Assembly: GCF_001050015.1 (NCBI RefSeq) | Contig: NZ_CVTB01000199.1 | Coordinates: 1 to 64,000, forward strand | Length of the DNA: 64,000 nt | Reading direction: 5' to 3' | Source: Mycolicibacterium malmesburyense | GTDB lineage: Bacteria > Actinomycetota > Actinomycetes > Mycobacteriales > Mycobacteriaceae | In this document: positions 25,281 through 33,379 of the stretch, piece after piece | Layout: every line of letters begins with the position of its first letter | Numbering within the stretch: the first letter of the stretch is position 1 | Translations under genes and position numbers: made by a program | Notes under the pieces: generated by a model | Told to the model about the DNA's origin: nothing | Databases searched by the model: none | Seen by the model: the letters and a program-made list of their open reading frames with translations, nothing else

Positions 25281-26546
25281 ATGGAACCCGGCGACCGGCC
25301 GCCGTGGCAGCTCATCCGGTGGCGTAGTCCGCTGCGCGGGCCGTGGCTGACGTCGGTGTTCGGCTCGGTGCTTCTGATCGGACTGCCGGTGGTGATCCTC
25401 ACCGGCCTGCTGTCCTACATCGCCTACGGCCCACAGTTCGGCCAGGCCATTCCGGGGGACGTGGGCTGGCTCAAGCTTCCGACCTTCGACTGGCCCACCG
25501 ACCCGTCGTGGCTGTACCGGCTGACGCAGGGCGTGCACGTCGGGTTGGGCCTGGTGCTCATACCGGTGGTGATCGCGAAGCTGTGGTCGGTGATTCCCCG
25601 GCTCTTCGAATGGCCGCCCTCGCGCTCGGTTGCCCAACTGCTCGAACGGGTTTCGTTGCTGATGCTGGTCGGCGGGGTCTTGTTCGAGATCATCACCGGC
25701 GTGCTCAACATCCAGTACGACTACATCTTCGGCTTCAGCTTCTACACCGCGCACTACTTCGGGGCGTGGGTGTTCATCGCCGGATTCGTCGTGCACGTCG
25801 CGATCAAACTTCCGCGGCTGCGGGAGGGTTTGCGGTCACGGTCGATGCGTGCGGTGTTGCGCACGTCGCGCGAGGACACCGTCGCCGACCCGTACGAGCC
25901 CGACGGATTGGCGCCCGACGATCCCGATCCTGCGACGATGAGCCGCCGCGGTGCGCTGGCACTAGTTGGCGGTGGGGCGGCGTTGGTGGCCGTGCTCACT
26001 GCCGGGCAGGCGATCGGCGGCTGGACCAGGCATGCCGCGCTGCTGCTGCCCCGCGGACGGGCCCCTGGGGACGGCCCGAACGACTTCCAGGTCAACAGGA
26101 CCGCCGCCACGGCCCGCATCACGCCGGACCTCACCGGCGAGCGCTGGCGGCTCACCCTGACCGGCGGGCCGTCGCCGGTGGTGCTCGACCGTGCCGCGCT
26201 GACCGCGATGGATCAGCACACCGCCCGCCTGCCGATCGCCTGCGTCGAAGGTTGGTCGACCACCGAGACCTGGACCGGTGTGCCGCTGCGCGACCTCGCC
26301 CGGTTGGCCGGTGTGGCGTCGCCGGCGTCGGCATTCGTCCGGTCGGTAGAACGGCGGGGCGCCTTCAATCGCGCGACGCTGCAACGCAATCAGGTCCTGC
26401 ACCCGGATGCGCTCCTGGCGCTGAAGGTCAACGGCGTCGACCTGTCCCCCGATCACGGCTTCCCGGCAAGGATCATCGTGCCCGCGCTGCCGGGTGTGCA
26501 CAACACGAAATGGGTGGGCGCGATCGACTTCCGGGCGGGAGACTGA
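25281..26546 (+). CDS. Cytochrome b-like / molybdopterin-dependent oxidoreductase fusion
   Basis: A 421-residue fusion. The N-terminal part (about 20-195) has four to five membrane spans with His residues ('TQGVHVGLG', 'FYTAHYFGAWVFIAGFVVHV') suited to haem b. An RR-containing segment ('MSRRGALALVGGGAALVA') precedes a further hydrophobic stretch. The C-terminal domain is sulfite-oxidase/YedY-like, with the molybdenum-ligand Cys in 'LPIACVEGWS' and 'DHGFPARIIVPALPGVHNTKWV'. The fusion implies electron flow between a periplasmic Mo site and the membrane. I chose ATG 25281; GTG 25260 is also possible. Confidence 0.85.
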   Translation: MEPGDRPPWQLIRWRSPLRGPWLTSVFGSVLLIGLPVVILTGLLSYIAYGPQFGQAIPGDVGWLKLPTFDWPTDPSWLYRLTQGVHVGLGLVLIPVVIAKLWSVIPRLFEWPPSRSVAQLLERVSLLMLVGGVLFEIITGVLNIQYDYIFGFSFYTAHYFGAWVFIAGFVVHVAIKLPRLREGLRSRSMRAVLRTSREDTVADPYEPDGLAPDDPDPATMSRRGALALVGGGAALVAVLTAGQAIGGWTRHAALLLPRGRAPGDGPNDFQVNRTAATARITPDLTGERWRLTLTGGPSPVVLDRAALTAMDQHTARLPIACVEGWSTTETWTGVPLRDLARLAGVASPASAFVRSVERRGAFNRATLQRNQVLHPDALLALKVNGVDLSPDHGFPARIIVPALPGVHNTKWVGAIDFRAGD

Positions 26547-26547
26547 C

Positions 26548-27015
26548 ATGCGCCGGTTCCGTGCCGTCTACGGGTCGCATCCGCTGCACCTGCTCACGCT
26601 GCTGGCCGGATTCGCGCTCTTCGGTTACGTGCTGGCCACGCTGACGCCGGCCGCGCTGTGGAACAACCGGACCTGGTGGCAGTCGATTCTGGTGTGGTTC
26701 GCCGCGGCGATCGTCGCCCATGATCTCGTGCTGTTCCCGCTCTACGCGCTGGCCGACCGGATCCTGCTGCGGGGCACGCGTATTCCCCGGCTCCGGGTGC
26801 CGCTGGTGAACTACCTGCGGGTACCCGCGCTCGGCGCGGCGCTGACGCTGCTGCTGTTCCTCCCCGGCATCGCCAGACAAGGCGCGCCGACCGTGCTGGC
26901 CGCGACGGGCCAGACGCAGGACCCGTTCCTCGGCCGATGGCTGCTGTTGACGGCCGCGATGTTCGGCGTCAGCGCGATCCTCTATGTCGCGCGGTTGGCG
27001 ACAACCAGACGCTAA
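26548..27015 (+). CDS. Membrane protein coupled to the molybdopterin oxidoreductase
   Basis: A 155-residue protein with about four membrane spans, starting at ATG 26548 one base after the upstream stop. 'AAAIVAHDLVLFPLYALADRI' is the most polar span, and its His-Asp could bind a cofactor. It is probably an accessory or anchor of the upstream oxidoreductase. No family is recognised. It ends convergent with the methyltransferase; the two stop codons overlap in CTAA. Confidence 0.75.
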   Translation: MRRFRAVYGSHPLHLLTLLAGFALFGYVLATLTPAALWNNRTWWQSILVWFAAAIVAHDLVLFPLYALADRILLRGTRIPRLRVPLVNYLRVPALGAALTLLLFLPGIARQGAPTVLAATGQTQDPFLGRWLLLTAAMFGVSAILYVARLATTRR

Positions 27016-27641
27016 GCCAACGTCAGGCTGGCGACCACGCGGTCGCCGATCGGATGGACGCGGGTCACCGCCAGCCCGGCGTGCTCGGCGACCTCGGCGG
27101 CGCAGTCGATGCCCACCGATGCCCAGGGAAACCACGGGCCGACCGTGCGGGACGACTCGAGCCGCACCCAGCGGTTGCGGACGCCCTGTGTGAGACTGTC
27201 GAATTCGGCGATGCACCGGCCGCCACGGCGCAACAACTCGGCCGCCCGGTGCAGCATCCGGAACGGGTCGCCGCCGAGCCCGACGTTGCCGTCGGCCAGC
27301 AGCACGGTCTGCCACCGCCCGGTGGCAGGCAGCTGACCGAACACGTCGCGGCGCAGCACCGGTGCCCCGTTGCGGCGCGCGAGCCCGACCGCGGTCGCCG
27401 ACTGGTCGACGCCGAGCGCGGGCACCCCGCGGCGGATCAACTCGATCACCAAACGCCCTGGGCCGCAGCCCAAATCGATCGTCGGACCCTCGCACAGCTC
27501 GACGACGGTCCGATCGAACCGGCAATCGGCATGCGCGCCGCCGATCCACCGGTGCACGGGGAGGGCCTGCACCTCACCGTCATCGCCGCGCAGCCAACAC
27601 CGTTCGCCGTCGAGCGCGCAGTCGTAGAGATTGCCCAGCAT
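27012..27641 (-). CDS. Class I SAM-dependent methyltransferase
   Basis: A 209-residue methyltransferase. Motif I is 'TIDLGCGPGRLVIELIRRG', motif II 'ALGVDQSATAVGLARR', followed by 'VLLADGNVGLGGDPFRML'. The start ATG overlaps the DUF2064 stop (TGATG). The target is unknown. It is the last gene of a three-gene operon with a GT2 and a DUF2064 transferase, which suggests a sugar or lipid-linked glycan. Confidence 0.87.
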   Translation of the reverse strand: MLGNLYDCALDGERCWLRGDDGEVQALPVHRWIGGAHADCRFDRTVVELCEGPTIDLGCGPGRLVIELIRRGVPALGVDQSATAVGLARRNGAPVLRRDVFGQLPATGRWQTVLLADGNVGLGGDPFRMLHRAAELLRRGGRCIAEFDSLTQGVRNRWVRLESSRTVGPWFPWASVGIDCAAEVAEHAGLAVTRVHPIGDRVVASLTLA

Positions 27642-28303
27642 CAGGCCAGCACCGCCTCGGCCGCCAGGGCGAACCGGCTGCCCGATGCGCACGTCCGACG
27701 GACCGCGTCGAGGTCGTCAACGGTGTCGAAGTCGGCGAGCTGATCGAGCGGCTCGACGTGAATACCGGTGCCGCGCAACGCGCTCAGGGTGAGAGCGCCG
27801 GTGTCGGATCGCGACATCGGCACCGTCCGCAGGCAGTCGGCCATCGACGGCCGCGAAACACCCAACACCCACCACCCACCGTCGGCGGCGGGGCCGAGCA
27901 CCGCGTCGGTTCCCAGCAGCGTTCGGCCGCACGCGGCGAGCAGATCGGCGGTCACCTGCGGGGTGTCCATGCCGATCTGGAGCACCGGTGTGCCGGTGAA
28001 GGCGTCGGCGTGCGCATTCGCCAAACGCTCGGCGAAGTCGCAACCGCGTTGCGGGACCACGTTGAAACCCTGGAGACGGCCGGCAATTTCATCCCCCCGG
28101 CTCGCGCGGCCCAACTCTCCGGTCATCGCGACCACCCTGTGCTGGACCGGTGCGGCGGTCACCGCATCGAGGGTGTCGAGCAGCGCGGCGGCGGCGAGTC
28201 CGGCCGCGGCGCCGTCGCCGATCGACGCGGCCAGCCGCGTCTTCGCCAACCCCGGCACCGGCGCCTTGGCGACCACCAGGACCGTCACCGCGAGCGCCGT
28301 CAC
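27641..28303 (-). CDS. DUF2064 (TIGR04282-type) glycosyltransferase-like protein
   Basis: A 220-residue protein with a nucleotidyl/glycosyltransferase-A fold signature: 'VVAKAPVPGLAKTRLA' at the N-terminus, 'VLQIGMDTPQVTADLL' and 'VLGPAADGGWWVLGVSR'. It resembles Rv0540. Start GTG overlaps the GT2 stop as GTGA; stop overlaps the methyltransferase start. Its biochemical activity is not established. Confidence 0.87.
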   Translation of the reverse strand: MTALAVTVLVVAKAPVPGLAKTRLAASIGDGAAAGLAAAALLDTLDAVTAAPVQHRVVAMTGELGRASRGDEIAGRLQGFNVVPQRGCDFAERLANAHADAFTGTPVLQIGMDTPQVTADLLAACGRTLLGTDAVLGPAADGGWWVLGVSRPSMADCLRTVPMSRSDTGALTLSALRGTGIHVEPLDQLADFDTVDDLDAVRRTCASGSRFALAAEAVLA

Positions 28304-28956
28304 GAGATCACCCGCCAGAAGTCGTAGGCGGCCACCGCGCTGCCGCGGACCGATCCGCTGACCTTCGACTTACCGCCGGTGCGGGCGCGGTAGTCGACGT
28401 CGCGCTCGACGACGCGCCACCCGGCGTCGGCCGCCCGCACCAGAAGCTCGAGCGGATACCCGGAGCGGCGGTCGGCGACGCCGAGGTCCAGTAGCGCGTC
28501 GCGGCGGGTGACCCGCATCGGGGCGATGTCGTGCACCGCCAGGCCGTGGCGTTGCCGCAGCCGCCAGCACACCGCCGCGGTGCCGAGGCGGGCATGCCAC
28601 GGCCACTTGAGCCCAGGGACGGGCCTTCGCCGGCCGATCACCATGTCGGCCCCGCTGTGGAGCGCCTCGACCAGGGCCGGCAGGTCCCCCGGATCCAGCG
28701 AGCCGTCGGCGTCGACAACCGCCACGACGGGCGTCGTCGCCGCCACCACCCCGGCGTGCACCGCGGCGCCGTAACCGGGCCGCTTCTCGGTGACCACCTG
28801 CGCGCCGTGCTCGAGGGCCACCTGGGCGGTGCCGTCGGTGCTGTTGTTGTCGACCACCAGCGGCCGGTACCCGTCCGGAATCGCGGCGAGCACACCGGGC
28901 AGTGACTGCGCCTCGTTGAGACACGGCAGCACCACGGTCACCGGACAGTCGGGCAT
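28300..28956 (-). CDS. Family 2 glycosyltransferase
   Basis: A 218-residue GT-A enzyme resembling dolichyl-phosphate-mannose synthase-like Rv0539. The N-terminus is 'VTVVLPCLNEAQSLPGVL', with 'VVDNNSTDGTAQVA' and the metal-binding 'VAVVDADGSLDPGDL' (DxD). A later 'GYPLELLVRAADAGWRVVERDVDYRAR' is typical of the subgroup. No C-terminal membrane spans exist. I chose ATG 28956; upstream in-frame starts lack family sequence. First gene of the operon. Confidence 0.9.
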   Translation of the reverse strand: MPDCPVTVVLPCLNEAQSLPGVLAAIPDGYRPLVVDNNSTDGTAQVALEHGAQVVTEKRPGYGAAVHAGVVAATTPVVAVVDADGSLDPGDLPALVEALHSGADMVIGRRRPVPGLKWPWHARLGTAAVCWRLRQRHGLAVHDIAPMRVTRRDALLDLGVADRRSGYPLELLVRAADAGWRVVERDVDYRARTGGKSKVSGSVRGSAVAAYDFWRVIS

Positions 28957-29060
28957 GGGTTCGAGGCTAACCAGCCCGTCACGGCGCCGCCTAGTCCATC
29001 GGTGACGAATCCGTGACATCGGCGCAGGTCGTGGCCGCACGGGGGCTACTCTCGGAAACT

Positions 29061-29762
29061 GTGACGCGCGTATTGATCGCCGACGACGACAGCGTCGTCC
29101 GCGACGTCGTGCGTCGCTACCTCGAACGCGACGGGCTCGACGTGGCGATCGCGCACGACGGGGCCGAGGCGCTGCGGTTGCTCGGTTCCCAGCAGATCGA
29201 CGTCGCGGTGCTCGACGTGATGATGCCGGGCCCCGACGGGCTGACGCTGTGCCGCAACCTGCGCCGGCGCGGCGGCTACACGATGCCGGTGATCCTGTTG
29301 ACCGCGCTCGGCGAGGAGGACGACCGGATCGCGGGCCTGGAGGCCGGCGCCGACGACTATCTGACCAAACCGTTCAGCCCGCGCGAACTGGCGTTGCGGG
29401 TGCGCTCGGTGCTGCGGCGCGCACCCGCGCCGGCGGGCAGGCGGCCGTTGGACATCACCGTCGGCGGTTTGAGCGTGTCGACGGCGGCGCGCACGGTGAC
29501 CGTCGACGGATCACCGGTGTCGCTGACCAACCGCGAGTTCGACCTGCTGCTGTTCTTCCTCACCCACACCGACGTCGTCTTCAGCCGCGAAGAACTGCTG
29601 AAACAGGTGTGGCACTGGGATTTCGGCGATTTGTCGACGGTGACCGTGCACGTCAAGCGGTTGCGGTCCAAACTCGGTGAGCACCACCGGGTGCAGACGG
29701 TGTGGGGCCGCGGCTACCTGTGGAGCAGCGAGGTGCGCTCGCCGGAAAATCAGAGCGCCTAG
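29061..29762 (+). CDS. OmpR-type response regulator
   Basis: A 233-residue two-component response regulator starting at GTG 29061. The receiver has the acidic pair D8/D9, phospho-acceptor D52 in '[11 protein letters not shown]' and K103 in 'YLTKPF'. The C-terminal winged helix ends '[26 protein letters not shown]'. The stop overlaps the start of the kinase gene by one base, so both are coupled. The regulon is unknown. Confidence 0.95.
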   Translation: MTRVLIADDDSVVRDVVRRYLERDGLDVAIAHDGAEALRLLGSQQIDVAVLDVMMPGPDGLTLCRNLRRRGGYTMPVILLTALGEEDDRIAGLEAGADDYLTKPFSPRELALRVRSVLRRAPAPAGRRPLDITVGGLSVSTAARTVTVDGSPVSLTNREFDLLLFFLTHTDVVFSREELLKQVWHWDFGDLSTVTVHVKRLRSKLGEHHRVQTVWGRGYLWSSEVRSPENQSA

Positions 29763-30784
29763 TGCCGTCCGACCTGTGGGAGATCATCGGGTTGGCGCTG
29801 GCGTGCTCGGTGCCGGTGGTGCTCGCGGGGGCACTCGTCATCCGCCTCGCCCGGTCGTGGTCGCTGGCGGTGAGCATGGTGGCGCTGGTGTTGATCCCGG
29901 TGTTGGCGACGTTCACCGGCGTGCTCGGCGCCAGCGGGTTCATGATCACCGAGACGTTCGAGAAGACCGCGATCGTCCTGGTGATCGTGTCGGTGGTGAC
30001 GATCCCGGCCGCGGTGATGCTGGCGCGCTACCAGGCCCGTCGCACGGTGTGGGAGCAGGAGATCCGTGAGTCGGAGCGGGCCGCCGAACAGTCGCGCCGC
30101 AGGTTGGTCGCGTTCGTCAGCCACGACCTGCGAACTCCGCTGGCGGGGATACGGGCGGTGTCGGAGGCGATCGCCGACGGCGTGGTTCCAGACGCCGAGG
30201 TCCGCGTGCACGCCAAAACCATTGAGCAGGAATCGATCCGGCTTTCCGACATGGTCGACGACCTGTTCGAGATGTCCAAGATCAACGCCGGCGCCGTGCA
30301 GCCGGTGTTCGACAGGGTGGCGCTCGACGAGGTCGTCGACGACGTGCTGACCGCGCACCGCATCGCGGCCGAGCGCGCGGGGGTGGCGTTGACGGCCGAA
30401 CTCCCCGAGGCTCCGGTTCGGGTGCTGGGCAGCGACCGCGCGCTGGTGCGGGTGCTGTCCAACCTGGTGGCCAACGCGATCGCGCACACCCCGCAGGGCG
30501 GCCGGGTGTCGCTGTCGCTGGGCTCGGACGAGAACGGCGCCTGGGCGCGCGTCGACGACACCGGCGTCGGCATCGACGAGGCCGACCTGCCGCGGGTGTT
30601 CGACGTCGCCTACCGCGGGTCCAACGATCGGGTGCCGCGCGACGATTCCTCGCTGCCCAGCGGATCGGGGCTCGGCCTGGCGATCGCCGCGGGCCTGGTG
30701 CAGGCCCATCGCGGAACCCTGTCGGCGCGCAACCTGGGCAGCGGGGCGCGCTTCGAGGTGCGGCTGCCGCTGGCGACCGACTGA
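29762..30784 (+). CDS. Sensor histidine kinase
   Basis: A 340-residue kinase with three hydrophobic segments (about 7-29, 37-58, 69-90) and little periplasmic sequence, so it probably senses within the membrane or cytoplasm. The H-box '[14 protein letters not shown]' puts the phosphorylated His at 121. N-box '[13 protein letters not shown]', G1 '[17 protein letters not shown]' and G2 'GSGLGLAIA' are intact. No HAMP domain is evident. Partner of the adjacent regulator. Confidence 0.95.
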   Translation: MPSDLWEIIGLALACSVPVVLAGALVIRLARSWSLAVSMVALVLIPVLATFTGVLGASGFMITETFEKTAIVLVIVSVVTIPAAVMLARYQARRTVWEQEIRESERAAEQSRRRLVAFVSHDLRTPLAGIRAVSEAIADGVVPDAEVRVHAKTIEQESIRLSDMVDDLFEMSKINAGAVQPVFDRVALDEVVDDVLTAHRIAAERAGVALTAELPEAPVRVLGSDRALVRVLSNLVANAIAHTPQGGRVSLSLGSDENGAWARVDDTGVGIDEADLPRVFDVAYRGSNDRVPRDDSSLPSGSGLGLAIAAGLVQAHRGTLSARNLGSGARFEVRLPLATD

Positions 30785-30872
30785 TTCTCGCCGTCGCCGA
30801 AATAGCATTCCTGGTCGTTGACCAGCACTTTTTACGACCATGCCTTGTCGGTCGGCGTCCGGGGACTTGTTT

Positions 30873-30888
30873 TTGAGTGATCACTCAA
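30873..30888. promoter_or_regulatory. Perfect 16-bp palindrome, TetR-type operator candidate
   Basis: TTGAGTGATCACTCAA is a perfect palindrome 38 bases upstream of the Ddn-like gene start at 30927. Length and symmetry suit a TetR-family dimer. No TetR gene is adjacent; the nearest is about 6.6 kb away. It is probably the operator of this gene's promoter. Confidence 0.5.
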
Positions 30889-30926
30889 TTATCGTCGTTA
30901 ACCTGAGCCCTGACGAGGAGGTAGCG

Positions 30927-31376
30927 ATGCCGACGAGAAGCGCCGACAAGGCGGTCCGCAAGTTCAAGTTCGAGCGGCAACTGGGCCGCGTCCTGATGAA
31001 CCCGGCGGTGGCGGCGCTCGAGCGCGTCGGCATCCGCACGGCCCTGGTGGTCGAGCTCGAAACCATCGGCCGCAAGAGCGGCGAACCGCGGCGCGTACCG
31101 CTGGTGGGGCGCGCGGACAAGACCGGCGTGTGGGTGATCTCGCAGCACGGCCGCCGCGCCGGTTGGGCCATCAACATCGCGGCGAATCCCAACGTGCGCG
31201 TTCGCGTCAACGGCGAATGGCGAACGGGCACCGCGACATTCGAACCCGACGACGACGTGCGCGCACGCGCCCGCAGTTTCGGTGAGAGCAGGCTCGGTCA
31301 GTCGGCGACCGCGCTGACGATGCGGGCCATGGAGAGCGACCCGATCTCGGTGCGCATCACCTACGACGCTCAGTGA
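30927..31376 (+). CDS. Deazaflavin-dependent nitroreductase family protein
   Basis: A 149-residue Ddn-family split barrel: 'ELETIGRKSGEPRRVPLVGRAD' and 'GWAINIAANPNVRVRVNGEWRTG'. A strong Shine-Dalgarno GAGGAGGT lies 6 bases before ATG 30927. It has its own promoter with a palindromic operator. The TGA stop begins the left arm of the hairpin at 31375-31423. Confidence 0.85.
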   Translation: MPTRSADKAVRKFKFERQLGRVLMNPAVAALERVGIRTALVVELETIGRKSGEPRRVPLVGRADKTGVWVISQHGRRAGWAINIAANPNVRVRVNGEWRTGTATFEPDDDVRARARSFGESRLGQSATALTMRAMESDPISVRITYDAQ

Positions 31377-31423
31377 TTTCGGTGCACTACCAATCGCCCA
31401 GCGACGGTTAGTGCACCGAAATC
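31375..31423. terminator. Long inverted repeat between convergent genes
   Basis: Perfect 15-base arms: GATTTCGGTGCACTA at 31375-31389 and its complement at 31409-31423, with a 19-base loop. It overlaps the Ddn stop and ends 4 bases before the stop of the convergent nitronate monooxygenase. Outer bases GATTT/AAATCGC resemble the palindromes at 16224 and 36313. Confidence 0.65.
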
Positions 31424-31427
31424 GCCA

Positions 31428-32555
31428 TTAGTCGGGGAGCGAGTTGCTCAGGCGTTCGGTGGCGGCGACGTAATCCTCGATGAACTCGCGCACCACCTCG
31501 CGGGCCGGTTTCACCTTGTTCATCAGCCCGACACCCTGGCCGACGAAGTAGGTCGCCAGCGCCTGCGCACCGGGATGGCCCTGGGCGGCGAGCACGTCGA
31601 TCCGGCGCACGACGGGTTCGGCGAGCATCGACTGCAGCGGAAGCGGCAGCGGCTTCTGCCCGCCTTCGTTCGGCAGCCACGCTTGCGTCCAGTCCGAAAC
31701 CAGTTGGCGCGCAGGCTTTCCGGTCCTACCCGCCGATCGCACGGTGTCCCGCGACGAGGCGGCGAGGAACTTCTCCTTGGTGTAGGGCGCGGTCTCGGCC
31801 TCCTCGGTGGTCAGCCACACCGAACCGGTCCAGGCGCCGGCCGCGCCCATCGCCACCGTCGCCGCCATCTGCCTGCCGGTGACGATCCCGCCCGCGGCGA
31901 GCACCGGAATGTCGCTGCCGATGGCCGCCAGCGCCTCGAGCACCTCGGGCACCAGCACCAGCGTCGTCACCTCACCGCAGTGCCCGCCGGCCTCGGTGCC
32001 CTGAGCGACGATCAGGTCGACGCCCGCCCGCGCCTGTTTGACCGCGTGCTCCTTCGCGCCGACCAGGGCCGCGACCGGCACGCCGTTCTCCTTGCCGGCC
32101 TTGATCATGTAGTCCGGCGGGACGCCCAGCGCGTTGGCGATCAACCGGATGGGATGGCTCATCGCCACATCGAGCAGGTCCTTGCCGGTGTTGCCCGACA
32201 GGGCGGCGTTGCCGAAACGCGGCGCATCCTCGGTTTCGATGTCGTGGGCGGCCAGCAGTTCAGCGACGAAGCCGCGGTACTCGTCGGGGATGCGGCCCGC
32301 GAGATCGCTCATCGTGAGGTCCTCGCCCTTGCCCTCGTAGCGGGCGGGAACGATGAGGTCGACGCCGTACGGCCGGCCCCCGACGTGGTCGTCGATCCAG
32401 GACAGCTCCTGGTCGAGCTGCTCGGGCGTGTACGCCGTCCCGCCCAGCACGCCGAAGCCGCCGGCGCTCGACACCGCGGCCACCACGTCGCGGCAGTGGC
32501 TGAACGCGAACAACGGGAAGTCGATGCCGAACTGCTCACAAATCGCTGGTTTCAC
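31428..32555 (-). CDS. Nitronate monooxygenase-family flavoprotein
   Basis: A 375-residue TIM-barrel FMN enzyme of the 2-nitropropane dioxygenase/NMO family. Conserved blocks are 'PLFAFSHCRDVVAAVSSAGGFGVLGG', 'VDLIVAQGTEAGGHCGEV' and 'PVLAAGGIVTGRQMAATVAMGAAGAWTGS' (phosphate-binding glycines). The GTG start is at 32555; the open frame continues upstream but without family sequence. The in vivo substrate is not known. Confidence 0.88.
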   Translation of the reverse strand: MKPAICEQFGIDFPLFAFSHCRDVVAAVSSAGGFGVLGGTAYTPEQLDQELSWIDDHVGGRPYGVDLIVPARYEGKGEDLTMSDLAGRIPDEYRGFVAELLAAHDIETEDAPRFGNAALSGNTGKDLLDVAMSHPIRLIANALGVPPDYMIKAGKENGVPVAALVGAKEHAVKQARAGVDLIVAQGTEAGGHCGEVTTLVLVPEVLEALAAIGSDIPVLAAGGIVTGRQMAATVAMGAAGAWTGSVWLTTEEAETAPYTKEKFLAASSRDTVRSAGRTGKPARQLVSDWTQAWLPNEGGQKPLPLPLQSMLAEPVVRRIDVLAAQGHPGAQALATYFVGQGVGLMNKVKPAREVVREFIEDYVAATERLSNSLPD

Positions 32556-32578
32556 CCCGCCAGTATGGCTAGGCCGAT

Positions 32579-33379
32579 TCACGCCTGGGACAGGAGTCGC
32601 CGGATCGCGTCGAGCATCTGCTTGCCGACGAGCAACTCGAGATCGTTGTGTCCGGCGCCGGGCACCGGCTCGTAGTGCTTGGGCTCGTTCGCCGCGTCGA
32701 ACAGCCGCCGGCTCATCGGCTCGGGCACGACCTCGTCGCGGTCCCCGGCGATCACCAAGAGCGGCACCCGCACCGACGGGATGCGCTCCAGCGACGGATA
32801 GCGGTCCAGCAGCAGCCGGCCCACCGGCAGCCACGGATAGTGCACTGCGCCGACGTCGGCTAGCGAGGTGAACGGCGAGCGCAGCACCAGCGCGCGCGGC
32901 GGCCGCTCGACCGCCAGACCGATAGCGACTGCGGCACCCAGGGATTCGCCGAAGTAGACGATCTCCTGTTCGCGTGCGGCGAGCCACGCCTGGGCGGCCC
33001 GCGCATCGGAGGCCAGGCCGTCCTCGGACGGTCGGCCCGGGTTGCCGCCGAATCCACGGTAGTCCACCAGCAGCGCCGAGGAACCCATCCGGTTCAGCGC
33101 CACGGCCAGCGGCGCGCGCATCGAGCGGTCTCCCCCGTTGCCCGGCAGCACCAGCACGGCGGGCCCATCGCCGTCGACCGGGAAATACCAGGCGTTCAAG
33201 CGAATTCCGTCGTCGGTTTCGATCACCACGTCCTGCCCGCTGCGCGCCACCGTGGCGGCGGACGGAACCGGCCCGGGCGACGGGAAGTAGACCAGTCGCC
33301 GCTGCTGCGACCACAGAAGACCCATCAGACCGGACGCCACGAGCGTGACGATAACGAGGACGCGGACGACCCGGCGCAT
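32579..33379 (-). CDS. Alpha/beta hydrolase with N-terminal membrane anchor
   Basis: A 266-residue protein. Residues 5-24 form a signal anchor, so it acts outside the membrane. The nucleophile motif is GESLG ('VYFGESLGAAVAIG'), the acid is in 'VIAGDRDEVVPE' and the His in 'GAGHNDLE'. It resembles BEM46/ABHD13-type hydrolases. The ATG overlaps the epimerase stop (TGATG), so it is coupled to the sugar epimerase operon. Confidence 0.87.
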   Translation of the reverse strand: MRRVVRVLVIVTLVASGLMGLLWSQQRRLVYFPSPGPVPSAATVARSGQDVVIETDDGIRLNAWYFPVDGDGPAVLVLPGNGGDRSMRAPLAVALNRMGSSALLVDYRGFGGNPGRPSEDGLASDARAAQAWLAAREQEIVYFGESLGAAVAIGLAVERPPRALVLRSPFTSLADVGAVHYPWLPVGRLLLDRYPSLERIPSVRVPLLVIAGDRDEVVPEPMSRRLFDAANEPKHYEPVPGAGHNDLELLVGKQMLDAIRRLLSQA

